Below are positions 1 to 8,997 of a DNA stretch of 33,608 nucleotides, piece after piece. The notes under the pieces are model-generated. The model was not told where the DNA came from. It did no database searches and worked only from the letters and a program-made list of their open reading frames with translations. The first letter of the stretch is position 1. Each line of letters starts with the position of its first letter. The DNA is taken from NCBI GenBank assembly GCA_963575745.1, contig CAUYUJ010002755.1, positions 52,501-86,108 of the forward strand, written 5' to 3'. Position numbers and translations under genes: made by a program. This stretch comes from Prorocentrum cordatum. Its lineage: Eukaryota; Sar; Dinophyceae; Prorocentrales; Prorocentraceae.

Positions 1-1062
1 CCACTCCGCCATGGCAGTGATATCAACTTTGCGAAATGTGTTAGGCGGCAGACTGAGCATCTTGTGGAACATGTAATGTTCACGGCGGGCAATCTTCTGA
101 TCGAGCGGGAAGAACTGCGAGACATAGCTGAGCGTTGAAACGGCTGAGGTGTTATGAAGGCGAACGGTGGCGTCACTGCCACTCTGCACAAGCTGTAAAG
201 TATTCCCGCGCTGCCACCATTTCTGCCCAGCTGCGAGCCATTGGTGAGCGAGGGAGGCCGCGGGTCCGAGGAAGGTCCCGAGGTACTTGGCTCGCCTCGA
301 AACCGAAAAGCCACCCCAGGAAGGACAGAGTTCGGCAAGGAACGCTTCCGTTTGAGCGATGGTGGCAGGCGACGTCTTCGCCCAAAGCGGGACGACGACA
401 CACTTGCGAGGCTTCAGGGAGAGGAGCGCAAGCTCCTCCGCGGCGGCAAAGGGCTCAGAGGCAGCGCGCAGCGTGTTGAACGAGAACGTGAGGAGGCCAC
501 TGTCGTCCGCGCAGACGCCCAGGTAGCCCTTGTCGTAGTCAGGCATGCCGTCGACGGTCTCGACGAACGAGGCGATGTGGCGAACGAGCGGGTCCATGGC
601 GATCGTCCACGCCGAGCCGCTCGCAGGACAGCCCTGAGCCACGACAGACTCGATCGGGAACATGAAGTGGCGAACGCCGTCAACTTTGAGGAAGCTGTTG
701 GGGGCGTGGTACAGCTGTCGAAAGAGGCTCATCAGGCCCTCGGGGACGCCGAAGCGCTCCAGCGACGCGAAGAGCCAGACGCGTCCGAGCGACGGAAACG
801 CCGCCGCGAAGTCGAAGCTGGTGAAGACGGGCTTGTGCTTGTCGGCTTCTGGACGAACTCCAGCGCGGCGCACCTCGGCGTCGAGGGAGGAGGAGGAGGA
901 GGAGGAGGAGGAGGGGCAGGAGGAAGAGGAGGAGGAGGAGGAGGAGGGGCAGGAGGAAGAGGAGGAGGAGGAGGGAGGGGCACGCTTCTTTTCCCGAGCG
1001 TCCCACCCTCCACGGGGGCAAGTGTGGAGCAGGGACCGAGCCGTCCCGGCATGCCTATGAGC
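1..1062 (-). CDS. Non-LTR (LINE-type) reverse transcriptase fragment, partial
   Basis: Translating the complement of 885 down to 1 gives one uninterrupted reverse transcriptase segment with no start codon of its own; it continues beyond the left edge. Motif A reads FTSFDFAAAFPS with its Asp at 811-813. Motif B reads QGCPAS with Gln at 634-636. Motif C reads CADDSG with the Asp pair at 502-507, so Ala takes the place of the usual Tyr/Phe. A downstream KYLGTFLG segment (about 265-288) matches the thumb-side motif of LINE polymerases. Upstream of 885 the frame stays open to a stop at 1063-1065, but only as poly-Ser/Pro/Cys from a TCC microsatellite. The endonuclease and the early fingers motifs are therefore missing. 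This looks like a 5'-truncated LINE copy. I see no frameshift in the ~295 residues present. The family assignment rests on the motifs, and the exact clade cannot be named. Confidence 0.85.
883..985. repeat. GGA microsatellite with GGGGCA interruptions
   Basis: The tract is (GGA)n interrupted twice by GGGGCA and by AGA. It abuts the upstream end of the reverse transcriptase homology exactly, so it marks the truncation point of that copy or a later expansion there. Confidence 0.95.
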
Positions 1063-1094
1063 CTACCACGACATGCTCTTAGAACCCAACAGTG

Positions 1095-1245
1095 GACGAA
1101 GGATTGCAAAAAAAACCCAATCCTTCGTTTCTTTTTGTTGCAATCATTGGGTTTTTTTCTGCAATCCTAGGATCTTAGGGTTTTGTTGCAATCCTTCGTT
1201 TTTTGGGTGTTGTCTGCAATCCTTCGGGTTTTTTGCAATCCTTCT
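1095..1245. repeat. Short interspersed TGCAATCCTTCG motifs with A/T runs
   Basis: At least four copies of TGCAATC(C) occur within 150 bp, several extended to TGCAATCCTTCG. One copy is inverted (GAAGGATTGCA). They are separated by runs of A or T. The inverted copy can pair with any of the direct copies. No coding potential is seen. Confidence 0.8.
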
Positions 1246-1435
1246 CTAAGGACAAAAAACCAAAGCAGTGTTCTTTGAACCTGAACCCGACGTGTTGAAA
1301 CAAGACGGCCTCAGCCAGGAATGTTCTGACAGCATTTCGTGCAGACCACGAACAGTTCGTATACCATTACTTGGTGGGCCTATAGGCGAGCCAGCACGCG
1401 TCGCCACTGCTCGAGTTGGTTGCCGACACCGCGTG

Positions 1436-1533
1436 GATCGTTCAATCTTGAACGATCGGCGGCGCTTCGATCGCCAGATCGTTCCACATTGGCCGACCCT
1501 GGGCCACTGGCGGCGTTCAGCCTTGAACGCCGC
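1436..1533. repeat. Two near-perfect small hairpins
   Basis: Arms GATCGTTCAA (1436-1445) and TTGAACGATC (1448-1457) enclose a 2-nt loop. Arms GCGGCGTTCA (1510-1519) and TGAACGCCGC (1524-1533) enclose a 4-nt loop. Both share the GTTCA/TGAAC core. No gene is seen around them; 1250-1900 holds nothing else that I recognise. Confidence 0.8.
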
Positions 1534-1904
1534 GACGCGAGCCTGCTGTACGAACGAAGACGGGAACAACGAACCCGTGGCTAGAGCCGTCCGAGAAGCA
1601 TTAGGTCGGGCATGTTCTCCTACAGGCGGATCTTGGAGGAAAAAAAAATAGTCAATCGTCCCCAGACCACGTCTTCACTATCTTTGCACATTCCGCCTGC
1701 AGGGGCTCCACCACCGCGTTTTCCCTGCTGGGCCTCCTCGTCGCCACCTCTTCACCGCTGGGGCTCGCCCGCTGGAGCTCGCCCGCTGGAGTCCGCCGCC
1801 CCGCCCGACTGGACCGCCCGAAGGATTGACCTACACGGCCATTGCAAGGGCTCCCAACTTCGCGGTCCGCGCTGCGCGAAGCGCTCTCGCGCCGCTTCCC
1901 AGGG

Positions 1905-1970
1905 GAGAAGGGGAGGACGAGGAGGAGGAGGAGGAGGAGGCGGATGAGGAGGAGGAGGAGGAAAAATCGA
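1905..1970. repeat. GGA microsatellite
   Basis: Mostly uninterrupted GAGGAGGAGG tract with GCGGAT and AAAAA interruptions. The open frames crossing it are repeat artefacts. The flanking 1970-2380 is GC-rich and shows no recognisable coding sequence. Confidence 0.9.
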
Positions 1971-2393
1971 AGCCGAGCCGCAAAGCGCGAATAACCTCGC
2001 GCCCTCGAGGGCGCCCTTGCAATTGGCGCTGCCGCGCGCAACATCCAAGAAGCACAGCAGCTGCCTCTCCGGGCACGGCGTGCCTTCCGGCACGAAGAGG
2101 CTCCCCGTCGCCTCTCGGCCTGGGGAGCGGCCCGCAGGCCAGGGGCCCTCCTGGACCCCGAGCGATCCTGACTTCGGCGTCTGGAATGTGCTCGATGGGT
2201 CACTCCTCCTCCTCCTCCTACTCCTCCCCTCGTCCCCACGCGGGCCCCAGGGATAGCCCGAAAAGACCTTCCAAGGCCACCCCCTTGCTCCAGAGAGCTC
2301 TCTGTTCTTCATTGATATTGCCCGCTTTGTTTCACTATATGTGTCTCTTCGTCCCTATTCCCGTCAGCTCATGGGCAGGGTTTCTGAATGGGT

Positions 2394-2503
2394 TTGTGGG
2401 TATATTTTTTTTTGATTGCGGCCGCGCGACAACGGTCTGGCGGCGAGAGCAGAGTCGGGGGCAGCTTGTGGGTATATTTGTTTTGGTCGCGGCTCCAAGG
2501 AAA
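2394..2503. repeat. Short imperfect tandem duplication
   Basis: The segment GTGGGTATATTT followed by T/G-rich sequence and GCGGC occurs twice, starting near 2395 and near 2467, about 72 bp apart. It is a local duplication in non-coding DNA. Confidence 0.6.
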
Positions 2504-2699
2504 AGCCCAGGGAGCGGTCACAACGTCCGGGGCGCGGTACATTGTAAATTTGCGAATCCAGCCGTCACTGTCGACAGCCGACCGCACCTGCAAGCATGCT
2601 CGCAGTTGCACATGCACAACACAAAATGGACTTAATTCGCAGACGACGCACATAGGCGCAGCAGCGAACCGTGAGGCGCGAGCTACAAGTGCGAAGACA

Positions 2700-3480
2700 G
2701 CCGAGTGAGTCGCCATACCGGCGCCAAACTCGGGCTAACCGTGCGAAGTGAGCGAGCGACCAGCACGCACTAGGCTGAACCATGTACAATGGTGAGGCAA
2801 AGGAGGCCTATCGCACCGAACTCACTGACGCCACGAGGTGGGTGGACCACGTAGAAGCCTTCGGAAGAAGAAACTCTGATGTGCACTGACGAAGTACCAC
2901 CTGCAGCTGAAGCCAGTGCGCGCACACCGTATCCGACACACGCAGCTCGGGGGTATAACGATGTGAAAACTGACAAAAGCTGTGCAGACTGCTCTGCAAA
3001 AAGGAACGACTGCAGCAGCGGGAGGCTGAACCACTCACGGCAAGGCCGCTCCCAGGGCGAGGCCAGGCATCAGGCGTTGCCCTGTGTATGGCTGCCAGCA
3101 GCGCCCAGCCTCTGCATGCCGGAGCCAGCGTGCTTCCTCGCCGACACAGGCCGTACGGGGGAACAACGAAGCAAAGTGCCGGCGAGCTGATGTCCAGGGC
3201 TGCGGTGAAGAAGCGACCAAAGTAGCAGGCCCGACCAACCACCGCGGCGTAACCCTCACCCAATGAGGTGGCTGAACTGAGCGCCGATCAGCGATGTAGA
3301 CCACAGATGTGCGTACGGGTGAACCATCTCCAGCCAGTAGCCAGTGAAACACATCGTACCCGACTCACGCAGTTCGGGGGCACAACGATGCGAGTGCTGG
3401 CGAGGTGGTGGCCTGGGCTGCAAGTCTGCGTCAAGCCGTGCAACACAACCATGACCGCGGAAGGCTGAACCACTCGCAGC
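2700..3480. repeat. Degenerate ~210-bp tandem repeat array
   Basis: A module with the order CCGACnCACGCAG..CGGGGG..ACAACGATG, then a spacer, then AGGCTGAACCA recurs. Its CGACACACGCAG-like part lies near 2934, 3141 and 3363. A partial copy at 2700-2790 carries only the GGCTGAACCA end. Spacings are about 207 and 220 bp, and divergence is high. I looked for tRNA A and B boxes and 5S rRNA similarity and found neither. Open frames here lack the consistent codon pattern of a gene. Confidence 0.65.
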
Positions 3481-3845
3481 GGGCCCGCAAACTTGACATA
3501 GCCAAAGCCACAGCCACCGCCGCACCCCCCACCGAGTCACCAGAGCGGCGGCCAGATGACAGCGCTGTCAGGGCAGAACCGTGGCATCTAGCGGTCAAGC
3601 TGCGGGTGAGCTGGCTGCTGGTAGTGCGCTATCGATCCAACGTCCTCTTGGGAAGAACGGTGGTGGGCCGGCGACGAGGGTCGGGCGCTTATCATGGCCG
3701 TAGCATGCTTACCGGCTGAATGGTGGGGGGCGCAGCCGAAAGCCGCATAAATTCTGATTTTTCCCCAAACAGCTTGCTGAACGGGGTGCTGTTGTGGTAG
3801 AAACTAACTCCGGCCGAGGGAACGCGGAGCAGAGACATCCTCACA

Positions 3846-4370
3846 CAAATTGTATGGTTTTGGCCGTTTCGCTTGAGACATCCTCACAACTCTCGTTTCT
3901 GAGTTGGCCGGGATTGGCCGTTTCGCCTGAGACATCCTCGAAAAGTTGCGCTCCGGGACGCCGCGCGAGAGGTGGTCCGGGCCGTTTCGCTTGAGACATC
4001 CTCGAAACTCTGAGCCCCGAGGTGCCGTGCGAGAGGTGGTCCGGGCCGTTTCGCCTGAGACATCCTCGAAACTCTGAGCTCTGCGATGCCTTGCGCGAGG
4101 TGGTCCGGCCCGTTTCGCCTGAGACATCCTCGAAACTCTGACTTCGGAGATGCCGCGCGAGAGGTGGTCCGGCCCGTTTCGCCTGAGACATCCTCGAACT
4201 TCTGAGCTCTGAGATGCCCTGCGCGAGGTGGTCCGGCCCGTCTCGCCTGAGACATCCTTGCAACTCTGAGCTCTGAGATGCCGTGCGCAAGGTGGTCCGG
4301 CCTGTTTCGCACAAGACATTCTCGCAACTCTGAGCTCTCAGATGCTGCGCGAGAGGTGGTCCAGCCTGGG
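3846..4370. repeat. 64-bp tandem repeat, cluster 1
   Basis: About eight units of roughly 64 bp run through this stretch. Each contains CGTTTCGCCTGAGACATCCTCG, then AACTCTGAGCTC, then GATGCCGCGCGAGAGGTGGTCC (given in pieces). Since 64 is not a multiple of three, the long minus-strand frames read the same unit in rotating frames (MSQAKRAGPP, DVSGETGRTT, CLRRNGPDHL). That marks them as repeat artefacts, not genes. The same family recurs at 13081-13235, 32448-32600, 33095-33250 and 33486-33608. Confidence 0.9.
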
Positions 4371-4429
4371 CGCCCAGAAGACCACATGTTACACATCCTC
4401 CATGGGACCCTGCGAGCCTCAGGAGGCCC

Positions 4430-5035
4430 CAGAGAGGTCCAGGAGGCCGCAGGACGCCCAGGACAGGCCCCAGGGGCCCCCAGGAGATTCCCAGGAGGCT
4501 CCCAGGAGGCCCCAGGAGGCCCTCTATCAGAACGTGTCAAGTTAATACACATCCGGTGTCGATTCGTTGATGTTTCCTGCTCTTGTGCCCCCATTTTGAG
4601 GGGCCCAAGCGGCCACAGGTTAGATATCCCCCCTGGGAGCCCCAAGAGGCTTCAGGAAACCTCAGGTGGAGTTCAGGAGGCCACAGGAGGCCCAGGAGGA
4701 AGCTCCAGGAGGTCCCCAGGAGGCCCCAGGAGGCACCAGGAGGCCGCAGGACGCCCAGGACAGGCCCCAGGGGTCTCCAGGAGATTCCCAGGAGGCTCCC
4801 AGGAGGCCCCAGGAGGCCCTCTATCAGAACGTGTCAAGTTAATACACATCCGGTTTCGATTCGTTGATTTTTCCTGCTCTTGTGCCCCCCTCTCCGTTTG
4901 GAGAGGCCCAAACGGCCACAGGTTAGATATCCCCCCTGGGAGCCCCAAGAGGCTTCAGGAAACCCCAGGTGGAGTTCACGAGGCCACAGGAGGCCCAGGA
5001 GGAAGCCCCAGGAGGTCACCAGGAGGTCCTACCCA
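4430..5035. repeat. 297-bp tandem duplication rich in CCAGGAGG
   Basis: GGCCGCAGGACGCCCAGGA begins at 4445 and again at 4742. TATCAGAACGTGTCAAG begins at 4525 and again at 4822. Both offsets are 297 bp. Each copy has a degenerate CCCAGGAGG part and a conserved unique part (AACGTGTCAAGTTAATACAC, then CGATTCGTTGAT). A third copy lies at 32765-33030, again beside 64-bp repeats, so the two repeats travel together. Confidence 0.9.
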
Positions 5036-5044
5036 AAGCATCCG

Positions 5045-5275
5045 CGATTGAAAAAAATCAAGAGCGATTGAAAAAATCAAGATCGATTGAAAACAAAACC
5101 AAAATCAAGAGAATCACCTGGCGTCCGTGATATCGGCGCCGAACGCTCGTCGTCTGGAACGCCAGCAGAATTCAGTAGATACAGTTGCAAAACCAATCTG
5201 TCCCGCAAACGTAAATTCAATAGAAATCTGGTGTCGAAATCAATAGAACAGTATATTGCAAATCAAGAGAAATTG
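5045..5275. repeat. A/T-rich ATCAAGAG / ATCAATAG motif cluster
   Basis: Motifs ATCAAGAG, ATCAAGAT and (A/T)TCAATAG recur near 5057, 5075, 5103, 5218, 5239 and 5264, with GATTGAAAA between the first ones. A second cluster lies at 21605-21795. The base composition is sharply A-rich against the GC-rich surroundings. Confidence 0.7.
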
Positions 5276-6301
5276 GGCGAGCGGGCTGTGCTCGTGGCTA
5301 CGTTCTGCCGCGGATGAAAGAGATTGGCTTGTCTCCGCACGGGCTAATTGGCCAACCCAAACGCGCGCCATGCCTACTCTTTGCCACCCTTGCCGCAACG
5401 TCGCGCCGCACGCATGGAGTGTCACAGTTTCTCGAACGAGGCCTGGCCCGAAGGTTCTGAGGGTAAGGCAAGCTTCTGGCGCAATGCCTGTTGCCGACGC
5501 GCAGTGGCGCGCGGCCTCGCGAGCGGGATGCCCAGGGCATCTTAGCGCAAGATTTCGGGCGAAGGTTTCGAGCAGAGGGTTTCGGACATAGGGCGCGCGT
5601 CTCGATGGGGGGAGCGCCGCGATCGTCGCTGAAGAGCGCGGGTTTGGACGATACGGCGCACTACCGCAGTCTCTGCGCATGTCCTGCCCCGCTCCGTGCC
5701 CCTTGACATCCCGCGTTTCCAAATTAGCAAAGCGCGGGGCCCGTGTAGTCTCGCATCGCCCTTCGGCGCGTAGCTGACCTAGGCTTCCGCTGCGCATGTT
5801 TTCTATTTCATGTCGTTGCCGTGTTCGTTGCTTCCGTTGTCGCGCCATGCCCCCGCGGCGGTGTGCTCGGGGCCCGCCCCGCGACCCGCCCTTGGCCCAC
5901 CTTGCTAAAGCGCTTGGTCTTTCATATGCAATGACGGCGATGTTGGCGGTGACTGCGATTGCGCGGCAATAGCGGGGTGACGATGGTGATGGCGACCTAT
6001 GTGACAATATGTGGTGCGTCGGTGACAATCAAAACTATTGTTTCATTAGGAACACTCTGTTTTCAAGCCGCCAGAATTAGGAACACCAGCCGACGCAACA
6101 CTTTTGCACGCAACAGCTTCGCGCATCCGCATTAAACCCAATATAAAAACATGAGTTTCGCAACTCCTTTCTGGGCCGCCTTTGGGCCGTACGAAAGCGC
6201 CTGCGCATGTCAACGCAAAACTCGCAAACAACGAATTAAAGGGATGAGCGTCGCACCCCTTGGGCTCTATGGCAGAAGCTGCAACGCGCGTCGCAGGCGG
6301 A
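5276..6301. other. Intergenic region, nothing recognised
   Basis: A 262-codon open frame crosses the minus strand here, but its product is Arg/Ala-rich and low in hydrophobic pattern, with no motif I recognise. I do not call it a gene. Three of the window's five CTGCGCATG 9-mers lie here (5673, 5790, 6201). Confidence 0.5.
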
Positions 6302-7063
6302 TCAGAGGCCCGCCTTCTTGCAATATTGCAACCACTCTTTCAGACGCCCGGGGGCAATTGGCTTCCCACCGGGCAGCTTCTTCCCCGTTTTCTTGTTTTT
6401 CCTCGTTTTCGACGTAATACACCCTTCGGCAAGGTACCCGCTCAACTTCCTCAGGGACAGCTGCTGGCCCCCGTGCGTGAGCAGTTTGGTAAAAGGCCGC
6501 TTCAGCTTTTTGCCCACAATTGTAGCGAACGACGGATGGAGCTGTAGAGAATTCTTCCTACCCTCACACTTTTTAGTGCCAATCAAAGTTTTCACGTTGC
6601 TCACCTTTCTCGCCTCATCCCTCCCATGCTTCATGTTCGCCACTGCCGTCAATGTTTCAAATTCTGACACTGCGCCCAACATGTGCTTGATGAAACCTGT
6701 TGTAGGGTCTTTGTTCGTAAAAAGGCCTGGGATCACCGAGTGCACCAATTGAACCCCAGCTTTCTCACATGCCTTCACAGCTTCTTCCTGGACCCAAAGT
6801 CTGCGAGCTAAGCGTTTTTCGTCTGGCACCATAATTTGCGTCACGCCTTTGCGCTTGCAATCCTCCACGAACTCTTCCACGCCAAGCCTTTCGAAAAACG
6901 GCACAGATCCTGGGACGCCCTTGAGAACGAGCGTGGCGCCAATTTTTGTTTTCATATCCCGTGCTGCCTTTTTGATTTGGGCCTTCTGCCGCGGAATGCT
7001 CGCACCATCTGAATGAGTTCGAGTTGAGGTTCGCGTGATGGCCGCAAGTTTCTTCTGGGGCAT
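6302..7063 (-). CDS. Small serine recombinase (resolvase/invertase-like)
   Basis: A 253-residue protein starting MPQKKLAAITRTST. Serine recombinases cut and rejoin DNA at short sites through a Ser-linked intermediate. The N-terminal ITRTST motif supplies the likely nucleophile Ser13, followed by DGASIPRQ (20-26), matching the family pattern DGxSxxxQ. PDEKRLARR (80-88) matches the conserved DRLxR segment, with Arg84 and Arg87 as the active-site arginines. MLGAVSEFE (128-136) and KHGRDEARK (145-153) match the family's long E helix. The C-terminal part, HGGQQLSLRKLSGYLAEG (197-214), resembles the helix-turn-helix found after the catalytic domain; it is very basic and lacks the zinc ribbon of large recombinases. 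The frame is intact and intronless. No TnpB-like partner lies nearby, so an IS607 element is not supported. Native sites and activity are unknown. Transfer from a bacterium, phage or algal virus is plausible but not shown. Confidence 0.82.
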   Translation of the reverse strand: MPQKKLAAITRTSTRTHSDGASIPRQKAQIKKAARDMKTKIGATLVLKGVPGSVPFFERLGVEEFVEDCKRKGVTQIMVPDEKRLARRLWVQEEAVKACEKAGVQLVHSVIPGLFTNKDPTTGFIKHMLGAVSEFETLTAVANMKHGRDEARKVSNVKTLIGTKKCEGRKNSLQLHPSFATIVGKKLKRPFTKLLTHGGQQLSLRKLSGYLAEGCITSKTRKNKKTGKKLPGGKPIAPGRLKEWLQYCKKAGL

Positions 7064-7675
7064 GTTTGCAACGCTGTATCAATGGCGCGAACGGCTTGAA
7101 CATAAAAGCTGCGATCGCGAAAATAGGACAACACATGGCGTTGGGTAGGAATCCGTAGACTTCCGTTGGGGCTCTCCCGAACCCCGCGAGGCAACGTAGG
7201 GGCTCAATCCGGCTGCCTTGATGGGTTTACCCAGGTTGGCAGGGCGAGGTTTGGGTAAGAAGCGTCCCAGCGCATGATTGTTTACGCTTTCTATGCTCAT
7301 TAGGCACGATTCATCGGGCCTGGAACGTGGCGCAATAGATTTGCAATGTAACGCATGATAGGCAACATATGCTGTGCAGGCTATGCGATGCAAGACATGT
7401 CGCGCAAGCATTGTGGTGCAATGCGAATGGAGTACAATGCTTGGAGTACAAACTAGAGAAACCTTGAAGCTGGGGCTTCTTGGGGTCTGTTGGAGCGCCT
7501 TCGGAGCCTCTTGGATCTTCTCGGGCCCCCTCGCGCCCAAACTCAAGCTCATTCGCAGTCAGACTCAAACTCAGCTGGGCACACTTTCACTCTGACTTGG
7601 AACGCGCTCGCACTGAGAGTGGCAGACTGTGGTGATTCCTGAGGCGGCGAGGCCGCCCAGGCTGAGTCAGGCTGA
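7064..7675. other. Intergenic region upstream of the recombinase gene
   Basis: No gene is recognised. The stretch has mixed composition with no tandem repeat. The recombinase promoter would lie here, but I see no TATA or other core element I can support. Confidence 0.5.
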
Positions 7676-7900
7676 GGGGGAGGGGGGGGGGGGGGGCGGT
7701 GGATTTTGACTAGGAGGGGGGGCAGCTCGAGGAGGAGGAGGAGAAGAAGAAGAAGGAGTGGGAGGGGGTGGGACTGGAGCAGGAGGAGGGAGCGGAGAGG
7801 GAGGAGGAGCAGGAGCGGGAGCGGCGCCAGGAGCAGGAGCAGGAGCGGTCGTCGTCGTTGTCGTCGTCGCCGTTGTCGCAGTCGACGAAGCCAGGCATGA
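7676..7900. repeat. G-rich and GGA/GTC microsatellites
   Basis: The stretch has a G14-type run (7681-7697), then (GGA/GAA)n, then GGAGCGGGAGC runs, then (GTCGTC)n to about 7880. The open frames on both strands across it are repeat artefacts. Confidence 0.9.
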
Positions 7901-8997
7901 TCCATCTTACGCCCCTGGGGGGGCCCACGGGGGGGTACATGTGTCGCTTGCCCCCTTCTGGACGCATGGATCCCCACTAGCGGTATTATAGCAAATTCGG
8001 CCCTCACGGGCCGTGGCGGCAATTGCGGGCACCAGGAGAAATAGCCACACTTTGTTGTAGCGTACTGTGGCCATGTGGGTTTTCGGCGGTTTCTTGCCCG
8101 CCATCAGCGTGATCGATTGGCGATTGCGACCTCAACACCTAGGGTATTCTGTCCGAAACGATTGGAAAATAGTATGTGTGATCGAGGGGCCCTCTAAGGT
8201 TCTATTGGCGCCCCCCCGAAATGGAACGTGGCCTCTTCTTCAAGTCCCCCGCGTCCTATGTTTCCTTGTCCTCTTCATCATCTTCGGCATCATCTGTATC
8301 ACCGTCCCTAGGTTTCTGATCCCTCTGCACTCCTCCGCCGTCATCTCTCCTCATGCACCCTCCTCCATAATATGTTCCTTGCCCCCCCTCCTCCCCTGTC
8401 GTCGCCGTCGCCCTACTCCTGTTCCTCCTCGTGCTGCTGCCGTTGCTCCTCCTCCTTCTATTCCACCTCCTCCACTTCCTCTCGCTGTGTGGACTGCTAA
8501 CTAATTGGACGTGGAGTGCGAAAGTAGGATCACATGCGGCACCGCCCATGAGGTTCAATAAAGCAGGCCGCTATTGTAACCAACCGCACGCCAAATCGAA
8601 GATACTTGCCATGGCCATTGGATCAAATTCATGGGGCATGGGGCCGTGTTCGTAGATGAGCGCGTTGCAAACTAATGAAGATGGGCTCACGCTTGGGCTC
8701 AACACACATCCCCAATATATGACCTCATGTAATCTTGCTTATGGGACTCACGAGTCGCCCAGGGGCGCCCGCTGGGGATACCACCGTATTCCTTAGAAGC
8801 AATGCCTTATCGCCATCGTACAGGCGTTATTTTGGCAACGTAGGCCTCTTGAGCTGTCGGGCCGAGTTCCAGAAGCCTTTTAGAACGCTTAGGATCTGCA
8901 TCCGATTACCGCAGCAGTTTTGGCAGCCAGCGATTTGCTTTCGCTTGTTTTTCTGAAAGAACGTGGCCCCCATCTCGCGCCAGTCCTGATAGCGCAG
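7901..8997. other. Intergenic region, nothing recognised
   Basis: Contains a C/T-rich tract (about 8390-8475) made of CTC and CTG triplets. The open frames crossing it carry no family motif. No RNA gene is seen. Confidence 0.5.

Noticed and set aside
2700-3480. tRNA or 5S rRNA genes in the ~210-bp repeats
   Set aside because: No consistent A/B boxes or cloverleaf, and no match to the 5S core that I can recognise.
3804-4319. Two overlapping minus-strand frames of about 160-170 codons
   Set aside because: They read a 64-bp repeat in rotating frames; no single protein repeat is favoured and several frames are open at once.
5240-6028. 262-codon minus-strand frame
   Set aside because: Arg/Ala-rich, no recognisable domain, and other frames are similarly open in this GC-rich stretch.
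6302-7063. IS607-type element
   Set aside because: No TnpB/Fanzor-like gene is present within several kilobases on either side.
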